From: Chlorops oryzae
Taxonomy: Eukaryota; Arthropoda; Insecta; Diptera; Chloropidae
Assembly (NCBI GenBank): GCA_020466095.1
Contig: CM035806.1
Location: 140,427,934-140,491,933, forward strand
DNA length: 64,000 bases
Direction of reading: 5' to 3'
The notes under the pieces were generated by a model. It was not told where the DNA came from and searched no databases. It saw only the letters and a list, made by a program, of their open reading frames with translations. This document shows positions 20,674-32,706 of the stretch, piece by piece. Each line of letters opens with the position of its first letter. Position 1 is the first letter of the stretch. The translations under genes were made by a program, and so were the position numbers.

Positions 20674-22713
20674 CGGACACACATAAGTAATTAAATTTGC
20701 TCTAAGTGGCATTTCATGTGAAGCGCACAACGAAAAAAGGGTCATATTCCCAAAATACTTTATGTTTGGATCAATTGCACCTCTAGAGAATATGAGATCA
20801 TATATTACTATATATGTCACTCTCATAGATTTTGGGCGGGACATTTCGCGCCAGTTAAAAAGAGATGTAACTCGGCAGGCAAGAGAAGAGTGAGATAGAA
20901 ATACTTTTGGTGAGTACCTAAGTGAAAAATGCTCATTTTGGTGGGTACCCAAGACCGTGTTGAAAAGAGCCAAAATAGAAACGGCTCCTGAGTGACATAT
21001 ATAGTTATATATGATATGAGATAAAGGGTACAAAATTTTTGTTGCACTACACTTAGGCTTTTAAAAAGTTGACAGAATGAAAAATACGTTTTTTTGCATG
21101 AAATATTTTGAATAAAAAAAAAAAAAAAAAATCCGAAAAATAATTAGTAACGATTTGTATAGAAAATATACTGAGCTACTGAAGAGTGCATAAAATATCA
21201 AAAATAAAAATTGTTTTCAGTGTAAATTTCAGTGGTGAAATGGTTAAAGCACAATAACAACAACTTAGACACTTTTGAGATTTTTTAAATTTTTTTCGAA
21301 TTTAAGCTTAAAGTATCAAGAACATATCGTGTAAGTTTGAAAATGCTATACTCATTAGTTTAGGAGATACAATGCATTGAACATGCGTTCCCAGCAATTT
21401 TCCCTCAGTAACAACGAAGCGAGCGAATTATTATCAAGCACAATATTTTCGTTCTAACAAATTACAACCAAATAAAGTAAAAAAAAAAAGAAAGGAGTCT
21501 CGTAGTGTGAATAGTCTCGGTAACATGAACAGGCCTTGCAACAATTTTTAACTCTATCCAGACTCTATTGCATGTGCGAATATCGGAATGAATGGGGTAA
21601 ATTTTAAGAGAACTATCACTGTCTAAAAAGCAAAAAAAGATTTCTTTCAATACAAGAAACTGAAAATTTTTTAAACAAACGAACCGAAACACGTCTTAGC
21701 CTTCAGATAAAGAGTATAAACGCAGATATTTTTCAAAAATATTGCCCCAACAATGTAGAGCCATTGTATTGCTGATTGTTGTGTGCGTTGCCAGTTGAAC
21801 TGAGTGAAACGAACGCACTTTGATTTTTATTACCTGCCGAATGTATGGTGGAAAAACGGAAAGTTAGCAAAACAAACAAATGAAACTTCAAAAGCAACAA
21901 TTCGTAGTGCAATAGAAGAGTTCGATGTGCAATGGAAACGTTTTGAGGGAGCCGTGACGTCGTTAAACCGCTAAAGAGAAAACAAAAAAATAAATACGTC
22001 TCAGTACCCTGAAGGCAGTCGCCATAGAGAACTTCAATCTAACGAAAATTATACCCAAAGCTACACTGCACAAACTGCAAACTTATTCCTAATGCAACGC
22101 AGTCAAATGAAAGCATTTACACGAAACATTAATAGAAGAAACAACAGCAACAGCAACAAGGAACACAATAATAAACGGAGGCATTAGGCATGCCGCATGC
22201 GCAACGCAATCCATATGCCGACTACGGCCATGTACGGACACACCACATAGATGCATGCCTACAAAACTACCCTAGTGGGTCCGAATGTCTGCGGTCAATG
22301 TAATGCCATCGATTCGAAAAAATATTGTGCCTTCGAGCGGATAATACTAATTTTTTGGGTAGAATGCTTGGTGCTTAAATGGAATATCTTAGGAATTCGA
22401 TGTGCCAATCACGATTAACAACAATGGAATGTGAGCTATCAATACGCTGGCTTGATTGATATGTATTTCGTGCTGGGTCTGTACATACATATCTACATAC
22501 ATATACACGGTTGAATGCGTAAGCTTGAAGGTGCATAATAGGCGCATTAAGTAACAATGACCCCAACAATATGTTTCCGATTCGGTAAAAACAAAACAAA
22601 CAAAAAAAAAAAAATCAAAAATTTTGAACACAATCTCTTGAGTCAATAGTGGCCCGTGCTTAAGCAATTTGAAGTTTTAGGTTCTTCAGCTTAATTCAGG
22701 TAGCTTCTGCACT
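20674..22713. other. Intronic sequence; GC-richer block at 21780-22300
   Basis: Includes a TGTTCATGTTACC-family fragment in inverse sense at about 21495-21575. The 21780-22300 block (CAACAACAGCAACAGC, then CATTAGGCATGCCGCATGCG) is less AT-rich than its flanks and could be regulatory or noncoding-exon sequence. No long frame supports a protein. Confidence 0.35.
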
Positions 22714-23166
22714 CAGTGGCGTGTCCAGAGAAATACTGCTTTGATAGTGCTTATATTTTCCACAGTGGTATATTGAACAATTATAAGACATTAACCTAAA
22801 AAATTTTGGGGGGTGCTAGAGGAAGTTTAGAGAGTTATGGACCAAAAACCAAAAAAATCCGAAAATTTCATAACGTCCGATTTTGATGAAAATTAATATA
22901 TAGAATAAGTGAAAAGTTCTAAGAATTTTAGCACTAAAATTTTTTCAAAAAACTGGTCCTTTCTCGACCAGTTTGGAACTAGACCCTAACTAGACTAGTT
23001 GTAATCGGTTTCTTGAAAAAATTTTGACGCCAAAATTCTTAGCATTTTTCGCTTATTCTTTATATAAATTTTCATCCAAATCGGACGCCATAAATTTTTC
23101 GGATTTTTTTGGTTTTTGGTCCATAACTCTCTAAACTTCCTCTAGCCCTCCCCCCCCCACCCCCAT
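22714..23166. mobile_element. hAT-type foldback element, right arm truncated (second copy)
   Basis: Starts CAGTGGCGTGTCCAGAGAAA like the complete copy at 27103-27659. It shares TAGTGCTTATATTTTCCACA, the central ACTAGACCCTAACTAGAC hairpin and both GGTTTTTGGTCCATAAC segments. The right arm stops after a C-run and is replaced by TATG microsatellite. Confidence 0.82.
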
Positions 23167-23466
23167 ACATACATATGTATGTATGTATATCTCAGGCACC
23201 CATCTCCCTGAAATGTTCAGGAAAGACCCTTGCTTGCCCGCCTACACAAGTTTTCACTGTAATGGAATGCGTTTGTGCATTTAATTGCGACTTATAAATG
23301 GTTATTTGATCTATGTATGTATGCATATTTCCGTCACCTTAACTCTTTCAGAATAATTTAACACATGCCCAGTAGGAAATATTTGCATGCTTCAGTTCCG
23401 CTGAAAATATTTTCCCATTGAAAGCTTAAAATCTTGATGTGACGTGAAAATGTGACACTTGCCGCA

Positions 23467-23468
23467 CA

Positions 23469-23547
<79 letters not shown>
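23467..23547. repeat. (CA)n microsatellite
   Basis: About 80 bp of nearly pure CA repeat. It generates a meaningless Cys/Val frame on the other strand. Confidence 0.98.
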
Positions 23548-23548
<1 letters not shown>

Positions 23549-23833
23549 TTCGGTGATTCATTGGGCTGTTTCAATTCTCACAGGGGCTTCTACTTATATG
23601 CATAGAAAAGAAAGTATGTACCATGCTGACGAACAATTCTAAGTATAGGACTCCCACGATATCGTGACTAAGCATACATAAGAGTGCGATGATGAGGTTT
23701 AAAAATGTCTTTTCATGTTCGTCGAATCCAAATGCCGAAACGGATGAAAACTGCAGCTGGTCAGTAGGCGAAGTCATCAAAATATTTTTAAAAATCAATT
23801 GGTAATTTTTTTAAAAATTTTTATTTATTTATA

Positions 23834-23993
23834 TAGTGTACTCTCTGCTTGCGGACACCTCTCTCAAAGGCAGACTTTTTTTGGGAACGCTCAAGTGTTT
23901 CTGTTTCTCAAATATTTTCCTCTAAAGCGGACATACCTACAACATATTGGCTGTAGGTGTCCTGTAGATGTCCGTTTAAGAGAGAGTAGACTG
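23834..23993. mobile_element. pogo-like MITE (AGTGTACTCTCT / GCGGACA family)
   Basis: 160 bp with inverted ends TAGTGTACTCTCTGCTTGCG and CGTTTAAGAGAGAGTAGACTG and TA on both sides (23832-23833; 23994-23995). Inner GCGGACA/TGTCCG words are arranged symmetrically. Homologous to 39774-39932. Confidence 0.75.
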
Positions 23994-24656
23994 TATTTTA
24001 ATAGAACATATCGACCCCTTTTCGCGAAATTATCGTATTTTACAAAAACTAAATTTTACAGGAGAGCGTTTCTTCTACAATTCTTTGCATATGCGACTGT
24101 GTAAAAACTAAAACTTATTCCGCATTATCTCCATAACTACACTGCTTAGGGTTATAATCTTTTGCCAGAAGATGATTCGGAGGCTTTGCATCAAAAGGTC
24201 AATTTCGTAAAAAATGTAATATACGATGAAATCGCGAAAAGAGGTCAATATATTTAATTAACTTCCTAGAACCAAAGAGTATAATGTTAGAAAATAGCTA
24301 GCAGTTCGCTCATTTTGAGAGGATAACTGTTAAGCTGAGCAAATTCTGTCGATCTTATGTTTTTGCTGGATTGTTTTGGTTCATGCACGAGGAGAATCTG
24401 AACGTTTAGGTGAAAAGTTAGGGAACTGCAAACTCTTTCCTTATAAGTAACTCGATAAGAATTGCTTTCATGCCACAGGGCTTTCGCTTTCGATGTGAAG
24501 TGAGAGAGTCCAAGAGTGTACTGTATGTTCAAATGAGGCCATTGAGGGACCTCAAAGTACTAAAAGTGCTTCGTTTTTAACTCAAGTCTACGCACCCAAG
24601 CTTCGATCCTGAAATTCATATGTGCGTATTTTTGATTATATATGTATGTATATATA

Positions 24657-25839
24657 TTAGGTGTAGTAAAAAGAAATCCATTATTTTTCCAATAGATGGC
24701 GTTATTTATCTGCATCTCGCGTTGTATAAGTCCGATCGTGTTCCGCTAGGGGGCATTAGAAAGATGACAGTTCCTACTAAAAAAGCTTTTTTGACGCTTT
24801 TTTGATTGATTGATTCAGTTTTGTTTGAGAGCTTGTCAAAGATGGACATCAGCAAAGAGAAAATTCGATACATTTTACAGTTTTTCTTCGATAAGGGAGA
24901 AAACGCAAGCCAGGCGGCTGAAAATGTGAATAGCGTTTATGGACCTGATACTGTAACAGCCAATCATGGGCAATTTTGGTTTCGTCGATTCCGTTCCGGT
25001 AACTTCGATGTCAAGGATGCACCACGCACTGGAAGGCCAATTGTCGAAAATGTCGATAAAATCATGGAAATTATCGAGTCCGACCGTCATGTTAGCACTG
25101 TTTCGATTGCAAAAGAGCTAAAGATTGCACAAAAAACCCGTTTGGAACCATTTGAATAAGGCTGGATACACAAAGAAGCTCGATGTATGGGTGCCACACG
25201 AGTTAACGCAAAAAAACCTCATAGACCGAATTTCCATCTGCGAATCGCTGCTGAACCGCAACAAAATCGACCCATTTCTGAAGCGGTTGGTGACTGGTGA
25301 TGAAAAAGTGGGTCACTTACGACAACGTCAAGCGAAAACGGTCGTGGTCGAAACACGGTGAACCGGCGGAAACGGTGGCCAAGCCAGGATTGACGGCCAG
25401 GAAGGTTTTGCTGTGTGTTTGGTGGGTTAGCAGGGAATTATCTACTATGAGCTGCTCCCATATGGCAAAACTCTTAACTCGGAACTCTACTGTCAACAAT
25501 TGGACCGTCTGAAGGAAGCAATCGCCCATAACCGGCCAGCTTTGGCCAATAGGAGAGGAATTGTGTTCCATCAGGACAACGCCAGGCCACACATATCGAT
25601 AGTGACTCGCCAGAAGCTCCGGGAGTTTGGTTGGGAGGTTCTTCTGCATCCACCTTATAGTCCGGACCTGGCACCAAGTGATTACCATCTGTTCCTGTCC
25701 ATGGCGAACAATTTTGCTGGTGAAACATTCGCTTCAAGAGAGGCTTCTGAAATTCGACTGTCTCAATTTTTTACTAATAGGAACGAGGGCTTCTATGAGA
25801 GAGGCATAAAAATAATGGATTTCTTTTTACTACACCTAA
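24657..25839 (+). mobile_element. Mariner, second family, copy A (3' deleted)
   Basis: Ends TTAGGTGTAGTAAAAAGAAA and the inverse ending TACACCTAA, with TA on both sides (24655-24656; 25840-25841). Compared with copy B at 35787-37069 it lacks about 100 bp: the last transposase codons and the 3' untranslated part, so the frame runs straight into the terminal repeat. Confidence 0.93.
24842..25815 (+). pseudogene. Mariner transposase (DD34D), copy A, frameshifted and 3' truncated
   Basis: The N-terminal part (MDISKEKIRYILQFFFDKGE...) is open to about 25138, where one extra C in the run before GTTTGGAACC breaks the frame. A further extra A disrupts TGDEKW near 25305, and a small lesion lies near 25426. 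Catalytic blocks TGDEK, HQDNARPH and SPDLAPSDYH are still readable in different frames. The PRTGRP linker between the two HTH units is present. The C-terminal 19 or so codons seen in copy B are deleted. Confidence 0.9.
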
Positions 25840-25841
25840 TA

Positions 25842-27094
25842 TAAACGATTTCTCATGTATCTACAGTCCAATAATCCGCGGCTGGGTTGTTTAAATACCG
25901 ACTAAAGCCGTACGTGTACTTGTACCAGTCGTGACTTTGTCGACGGTCAAGGTATTAAAATGACGTGAAAACGTAAAATAAAAAATCCAAAAAACGAAAA
26001 TACTTATAAAAAATTCACAAATCGCGATCTCGCAAATTTTTCTTCTTCTTTTTTATCTCGCTTTCGCTTTCTGGTTTTGTGGGGCGCTACACGCGAAAAA
26101 CATGTTTTACGATGCCACCAAACTATGCGGAATAATGGCCGAATGACAAAACCAAAGGTAAATATTTAATGATGAAATTTTGTCGCTAAAATTTACAAAG
26201 TAGAGAAGCGATAGAAATAAGCAAATAATAAGTACTTTTCACAGCTTTCAAAAAATGTTGAAGGAAAAATAAATAAACTAGCTGCATGTGTGGGAGAGAG
26301 ACGGCTATAGATATACACTAAACTCCTCCAAAATATGTAGAGCTTCACATTCGGCGTCCATGTTCGTTCTAAAAAATCTGCTGCAATCAGCTGTTCTTGC
26401 AATTACCTTCCTCAACAAAATAGACTATTAATTCTAGTGGCAAATTAATGTCAAAAAGGAGGAGTTTTTAATCACACTCTTATTTGATTAGATTCTAATC
26501 AATTTTTTTAAATAGATTTTTTACGCACGGTGAAAATTCCATCGTACAAGAATGCTTACAACCGCCGCCATTTTGAAAAAATAGAAAAAAATAATATGCT
26601 TTAATATCTGATCAATCAAATACATATGTATATCTGGGTTTCAAAAAGATTTACTTGCTCCTTCATCGTTTAATCAATCGGGTATTCCCCTTAAAAAAGG
26701 ATCAATGGACCAATAATATTTCGTTGATATGTTTGTGTTGTCAGTGATAGTTCATATACCGATTTTGGTAACGCTAGGTCAAGTCTAAATAACTTTTGCC
26801 ACGACGTTGCGATTTGGTCCCTCAACCATGGAGTTGGGGCCGGTAGAAATTACCCCCAACCTGCCTACTTTTCGACAGGAACTGACCCTACCCATTGTGC
26901 AAGGAAATTATTAAGAAGATGTAACAGACTTAAGTTCGAAATTTGTTTCGTTCGCTACATCTGGTCAATTTAAATTCAGTCTATGGTACGCACTCACTCA
27001 GAATTTCGGCACGGGTTGTGGGTAAATTTATATGAAGAGCACTATTTCGAAGGATGTTTTTTTTTATCCAGGACCTACTACTCGTGCGACTCTA
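25842..27094. other. Intronic sequence without a recognised gene
   Basis: AT-rich with short frames only. No repeat with clear ends was recognised. Confidence 0.35.
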
Positions 27095-27102
27095 TGTATC
27101 TC

Positions 27103-27659
27103 CAGTGGCGCGTCCAGAGAAAGAGTGCTTTGATAGTGCTTATATTTTCCACAGTGGTATATTGAACAATTATAAGGCATTAACCCAAAAAAATTGGGGG
27201 GGGCTAGAGGAAGTTTAGAGAGCTATGGACCAAAAACCAAAAAAATCCGAAAAATTCTGGCGTCCGACTTGGATGAAATTTTATATATGGAATAAGTGAA
27301 AAAGTCTAAGAATTTTAGCACTAAAATTTTCTAAAAAAAACTGATCCTTTTTGGACCAGTTTGGAACTAGACCCAAACTAGACTAGTTGTAATCAGTTTT
27401 TTGAAAAAATTTTGACGCCAAAATTCTTAGAACTTTTTTCACTCATTCTATATAAAAATTTTCATCCAAATCGGACGCCATGAATTTGTCGGATTTTTTT
27501 GGTTTTTGGTCCATAGCTCTCTAAATTTCCTCTAGCTCGACCCCAAACCCCCCCTCCCCCCCCTTAAATTTTTTTGCGTTAATGCCTTATAATTGTTCAA
27601 TATACCACTGTGGAAAATATAAGCACTATCACAGCACTCTTTCGCTGGACACGCCACTG
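27103..27659. mobile_element. hAT-type foldback element, complete copy
   Basis: Left end CAGTGGCGCGTCCAGAGAAA and right end TTTCGCTGGACACGCCACTG are inverted, and the arms stay complementary for over 200 bp each. An 8-bp duplication matches 7 of 8: TGTATCTC (27095-27102) and TGGATCTC (27660-27667). CAGTGGCG ends are common in hAT elements. A smaller hairpin (CTAGACCCAAACTAGACTAG) sits in the middle. No protein is encoded. Relatives at 22714-23166 and 2650-2912. Confidence 0.87.
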
Positions 27660-27667
27660 TGGATCTC

Positions 27668-29122
27668 AGCACTTCGAAGTGGTCTAAGCCCAAGGAAACA
27701 ACCAATGCCAACAACGGCCTTGATGCTATCCCCCGTAGCCGTAATACAGGCTATGATCAAGAGGGAGGGGGAGTAATTTATTTTAGTTCAAAACTAAAGA
27801 ATATTTCGACATATGTATAGCTCGATTTTCAAACAAACTTCTTTTTAAATCGGGGGGAGGCGGAATGGCTCGATCGGCCTCCCGTCAAATACACCCAATG
27901 AGTGCGTAAAAGTTTTCCATTACAAAAAGGTTTTTCTATTTTTTCAAAGCAATAAGGAAGGAAAAATTGATTGAGGTCAATAAAAGAAAAGAAAAAAAAA
28001 GACCGCCCAAAATATTTTGGAACGTTGCCATCAATATTTAAATATGTGTGACCAGCTTTAAGGAGTATTTTTGGTATTCTAGCAATAATTTTTTCTTAGT
28101 GATTTGGATTCACAAATTGATTTAATCTTTATTTGCATTATCTTTATTCATTTATCGGAATGATGTACCCAATTTTACAGGTCACTTAACTTAGAAAAAA
28201 AATAAAAAAATAAAAAAAACAGGGGGAAAAAATCAAACCACTCGGACCGAATATTTAGACGTTGGGAATTGCAATTGGAATTGCAAAGAGCGCCGCAAAA
28301 CGTGAAATCGGCTTAAGAGATGCCATAAGAATACCCCGTCAAGGTGTCGAAATGCCAGCAAATTAAGCAATGCAGAGAGCGAAAAGTAAAAGCAAAACAA
28401 AATTCAAAATCAACATGCAAAGAAAGTGAAATTTCGAAAGTAAAACCAAAGTGAAGAGTAGCTTAAAACGTGCTGCGATACAGAAACTTGAACATATAAC
28501 ATACATACAGTTATGCACATACGTGCGTTTATGGCCCAAGGTTCGGGTGCAAAGCGCAAAACGTATCTGGCGGGACTCATGCAAGTGGAACTGCCATGCG
28601 ACGGACGCATTTAAACGAACTTTTGATTACGAAGACCGAAGACTAACGCCTAAAGACAAAAGACAAAAGAAAACAATTGACTCTTGCACTTTGCAAGTTA
28701 TTTTTGTTGATTTTCACCTCAAAAAGTTGCGGGGGTGCGAACGTATGTGCGTTTAGTTTTTCTGCGTAGTTGGGCAATAAAGACGGTCTCAGGAAAAGGT
28801 CATTTTTTTAAGTCCAATTAGGGCTTTAATTCCGAAAGCTGATTTCTTTTTTTTTTTTTTTCGTTGCAGATATGAATAATTTTGGTGTATTTATTTCATA
28901 CACAAATTACAGTTGAATGTCTTAGGTATACTTATTTGGAAAATAAAAAAAAAAAAGAACAACTACCTTCGGAGGCGCCTCGAAAAGAAAAATTTAATGA
29001 TGTGTGATAAACATCCTGACGGATGAACGAATGATCGGAAACAGAAGGATTAAAATGCGCTTTAAAGATCATAAAATGCAACAGGTACTGACGAAGAGTT
29101 TTTTTTTTTTTTTACCCGACGC
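27668..29122. other. Intronic sequence; moderately GC-rich patch at 28250-28760
   Basis: The 28250-28760 patch (e.g. AAGAGCGCCGCAAAACG, ATGCGACGGACGCATT) is less AT-rich. It contains a 101-codon frame with no recognisable domain and no splice or start context that I trust. Could be a noncoding exon or enhancer. Confidence 0.3.
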
Positions 29123-29460
29123 ACTCTGTGTCAGGGGCATGTTGCTTTTGTAGGGCTGTGTGCAACAGCCGAAACTATTAGAGATAAACCATACAAAATG
29201 TGTGTAGAATTGGCCAACGTTACTAGGAAAATCAATTTAGCCGTCTGTCTGTCAGTGTACATGTCTGTCTGTCTGCCTGTCTTTCTGTCTGTTTGTCTGT
29301 CTTTCGGCCTGTCCATTTCTCCGTATACAGTTTTTTAATTAAAGAAGTTGAGCTATCTTGACGAAAATTGGTACCTATGAGTGTTGACAGAGTCATGAGG
29401 ACGGACAAGTTCGAGAATGGACTAGATCGGCTACCAGATCCCTAGATACTTGGTACGTTA
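29123..29460 (+). repeat. mini-me/DINE-like repeat with (GTCT)n tract
   Basis: GACGCACTCTGTGTCAGGGGC, an imperfect (GTCT)n run at 29240-29310, then GTATACAGTTTTTTAATT and GAGCTATCTTGACGAAAATT. The same order of motifs is at 49790-50070. The internal GTCY microsatellite and the TATCTTGA block are typical of this Helitron-related class in flies; class assignment is from memory. Confidence 0.65.
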
Positions 29461-29595
29461 AAAAAATACAAATATTGCAAATTTTCCGACATTTATATCG
29501 AATATTATATAATAACCATTACATAGTCCAATAATTCAGCTAGTGAAAATTGTATGTCCTCTCAAAAAGGAGCAATATGCAAAGTAGTCATTTAC

Positions 29596-30095
29596 ATGAT
29601 ATGATATATGATATTCGATGTTTGTTTAGAGTCTACCACCTACCCGGGGGGTCTAAGTCGACTTTTTAAATTTTTCCCCAGGGGAAGTCTGCTTCTTCCC
29701 CCAGGTTCCCATCTTGCCTCATCAGTGAGTATGGCCCGAATTGGCTATCCTGGGTGGGGATACGGTGCTATCCTCACCTCATAAATTACCACAGCCACCA
29801 CGAAACTCCCCGAAGGGCCAAACCCAATATCCGGCGGGATGCTAAAACGCATCCCGGGGCGCACCGGATCCCGTGGTAACATGTTATGTTAAGTTAATGG
29901 CGTGAATACAGCTATAACTACTATAGCTGCAACACGCCATGCTTGGTATAGGTCGTATGCTAAAACCTGTCACGCCGCACTATGACGACGCTACCAAATT
30001 GTGACTCCATACTCAGTCGGTCTGTTTTGGCCATCAGTTGGCTAGGGTCCGCGGGGTTGCCAAGCCCGTAAATCATAATGATAACCCTTGCGGGA
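29596..30095 (-). mobile_element. Short retroelement, subfamily 1 (ATATC-tailed)
   Basis: Read on the minus strand it starts TCCCGCAAGGG, has the block TTTACGGGCTTGGCAA...CCGCGGACCCTAGCCAAC that also opens the elements at 33492 and 62059, then a GC-rich unique body, and ends in ATATC/ATATG repeats. About 500 bp without an open reading frame. Pentanucleotide tails are usual in I/R1-type non-LTR elements. Flanking ATGAT repeats prevent a clean duplication call. Confidence 0.6.
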
Positions 30096-30123
30096 GATAT
30101 ATGATATGATATGATATGATATG

Positions 30124-31091
30124 CTTTTCGACATAGACGGTTGACTCCTTAAAATTTCAATGAATGTCTTAGGAATGTCTTATTTATAGCCGTCATGCTA
30201 TCCATTTTTTTTTTTTTTTTCTATACAAAATCAGGAACAAAATGAGCAAAATTAACACGGATAGACACGAAGTGATTTCAACCATTTGATGGATTTGTTG
30301 AAGCGTTTGTGGGCACTTTTAGTGAAATATGAGTGGATGAATCACACTTACGATGAGTTGTGACGCATACAATCTTATTTGACGAATACACATTTTATGA
30401 GCTTGCCGTCATTAGAGTCTGTCGCCGTCGCCCTTTTGAAATGATGTTCAAAGCAAACCTTTTTTCCCCTTCAATTCCATTCTACTCTATTCGATCCGCT
30501 CGAGTTGGTTGTCGTGTTGAAAAAAAACAAAAAACTCTTATTTCTCCTCTTCTCGAATGTCACCAATAAATCATTAAAATTCTTTTGAGATTACCAATGT
30601 CCAGACATTTGTTTCGATTTCGTAAGTGATGACCGCGACAGAGGATCGATCGTTGCACTTGCGCTGCACAGATTATGCTGCCAAATGCACTGAATCGGAT
30701 TAATTTAATCCTCAATGGATGACAATGCTATGCGGGGCATGAAATGAAAAAAAATCTCATATGCCATGATTTACCAAAAGTGTTGAAAAACAAAAAAAAA
30801 ATTCAGAAAAAACACACGAATGTAAATATTTTTTAAACACACCCAAAACTTCAAAACGCCCAACCCAGGCGGGAATTTTTTGTTTGTTTTTTTTTTTGTT
30901 ATTTCGTTTTTTGGGGAAGTCAACGTATGAAGAAATCATTTCGTTGGAACTTCAAAACCATCCAAACGAATTTCTTTCCCATTTCTGCTTAATTCTTCGA
31001 TTCATCGAAAAGAGAAGCTCATAAGACAAATTGATGAGCAGCCCGAAACTAAGAGCCTATTATATAAGAGATTGTGAATTACTTAACTTAC
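30124..31091. other. Intron segment next to the first coding exon
   Basis: AT-rich with T and A homopolymers. No repeat ends or exons were recognised before the donor at 31090-31091. Confidence 0.4.
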
Positions 31092-31184
31092 CGAAATGTC
31101 GGTAGTTGGCGGCACACCCACACGAGATTTGAATTCAGATCTGTTGAATTCGTAGGAATTTGAGTCAGGAGTTGGATTCTTCAT
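31092..31184 (-). CDS. First coding exon of the large minus-strand gene (31 codons)
   Basis: The exon reads MKNPTPDSNSYEF...GVPPTTDIS and ends exactly at a consensus donor (TCG|GTAAGT; GT at 31090-31091). The start codon is at 31182-31184. An in-frame TGA lies seven codons upstream, so this ATG is the natural start of the frame. The exon ends in phase 0, and the giant exon at 9904 begins in phase 0 after a good acceptor, giving ...TTDIS|TVQTNWRPQ.... Codon use is mixed and polar, unlike the AT-rich surroundings. No domain is recognised in these 31 residues; they are hydrophilic, without a signal peptide. The pairing with the 9904 exon is inference from splice phase and the absence of a better candidate; cDNA would settle it. 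Confidence 0.72.
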
Positions 31185-31539
31185 ATTTTCGTATCGGATG
31201 TATCATGTGCCCAAAGCCACAAATCATGGCAACAAGGAATGGTATGGAATGAATTGGTGGGAGGGGGACCCTTTGGATCAAAAATTCGTACTGCGTAATC
31301 GATACTGGAGTACTGTGGTCACGTAATTATAATGTAAGCAGACACATACTCATGTGTGGATCAAACCACAATTGTTCATACGTATCAAGTTCGATGCTAA
31401 AAGAGTTTCTTCGAGTCCAAGTTAACGGTTGAGATCAAGGTTTTTTTTTAATGATGAAATGACAGATGAAACTGTGTAGCAAGTTATGGCAATCCGTGCA
31501 CAAAAAAAAAAAAAAAAAAAACTATATAAAATTTCAAGA
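31185..31539. other. 5' UTR / upstream sequence of the large gene
   Basis: Upstream of the start codon on the minus strand, with an in-frame TGA seven codons away. No core promoter could be identified with confidence; the transcription start could be well to the right of here if noncoding exons exist. Confidence 0.35.
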
Positions 31540-31910
31540 AAAATATAATTTTTGAAGGTTTGACGCTGGATTAAAAACCACCCAATGTAGGGTGAACATT
31601 TTTTAAAACAATTTTTTTTATTAAAACAGCCAACTTGCCATGCCCACTTTTTCAATTTCAGGTTATTTAATTGAAGGCTTATTTATGAGCTCAAATTCGA
31701 AATTTCATTGAAATATCTTGAAAAACTTCGATTTTTTGGGCAGGTTTGATATTTTGGTGACAGATTCTAGTACTCGAGATACCATTAATAATGGACTGAT
31801 TATGAAAATTTTCGGAGAGGATGTTTATGATTCTAGAGCAGTGACAGCCAAACGCACACAAAGACAGAAACACTTCGTGTTTTAACGTAACGATGTGATG
31901 TGAATGCAAA
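31540..31910. repeat. mini-me/DINE-like repeat fragment
   Basis: Shares GTGACAGATTCTAGTACT, TAATGGACTGATTATG and GGAGAGGATGTTTATGATT with the repeat at 61590-61800. Confidence 0.55.
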
Positions 31911-32429
31911 AATCATGCGAGCACACCCTCATCGTTCGACAGTTTCAATAAGACTGGAATTCATTCAAAGACAGTGTGGCCAGCTCGTGAGATTTTTTCC
32001 CTTTTTCTACAATTTGGGAAAGGGGGATTTTTTTCTCTACGCAAATTATGAGCTCTTCTTTCAGAAATTATATTTTTTTTATTTTGTTATAGTTTAAACC
32101 CCTTCAACTAAGGGCAAGGGAATGAATGGGCGCGATGTATGCATTTTTTGGTATTTAATGACCTCATCTATGTCAATTTCATAGGTACAAGTTTTGATTA
32201 ATATTAAATTTTCTAAATGAATATCGGAAAGTCTATTTCGGTGCTTGCTTAAAATATTTTTCAATGTGGAAAATGCAGCTTCACAGTTATAAGTGGAGCC
32301 AAACGGGAAAAATATGGTTTACCGAAGACTTATAAGGGAAAGGTTGTCTTTGAATGTTGGCAATATGAATGAAACTCGCATATATTTTAAAGAAGCGATC
32401 GACGTGACTGCTCGCTCGATAGTTGCAAC

Positions 32430-32600
32430 CATATACTTAGCTGCAACTTCGGCCAAAAGCTATTCGTGGTACAGCCACACTTTCTATTACGATGGTTCAC
32501 CAACACGACTTATGCGTGGTTCACACGTTGAACTTTTTTCACCAAATCATGCCATAACGCGCCAAAATTTGACCGAAGTTAGCATATCTATATGTGCAAC
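32430..32600. repeat. Copy of the GCTGCAACTTCGGCC MITE family
   Basis: Shares GCTGCAACTTCGGCCAAAAG, GGTTCACACGTTGAACTTTT and ATGCCATAACGCGCCAAAAT with the palindromic element at 44493-44676, in a rearranged order and with only one good end. Confidence 0.6.
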
Positions 32601-32706
32601 TGACTGACTGATTTCGTTTTTCAGCTTCGGCTTCACACGCATGAGCACTAAACAAATGTTTTGCCCGCGGCCTTCTAGCGCTTACACTGTTCTAGAGGAA
32701 GCATAC

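Larger units (their letters stand above)
9905..31091 (-). other. 21.2 kb intron of the large minus-strand gene
   Basis: The donor is GTAAGT at the 31091 side and the acceptor is tttctgtatctttccag ending at 9905. Both sites are phase 0. The intron holds a Himar1-like mariner with a nested hAT-type insert, a second mariner, a Harbinger/MADF element, a hAT foldback pair, pogo-like MITEs, mini-me/DINE-like repeats, a short retroelement and several microsatellites. No other convincing host exon was found inside it, though small noncoding exons would not be visible. Large first introns full of repeats are usual in flies with expanded genomes. Confidence 0.65.

Noticed and set aside
20395..21033. 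212-codon minus-strand frame
   Set aside because: It runs through the right end of the Harbinger-type element into unique AT-rich DNA, has a Lys-rich tail from a T-rich tract, and shows no domain.
23358..23574. Frames of alternating Cys/Val
   Set aside because: Direct translation of the CA microsatellite.
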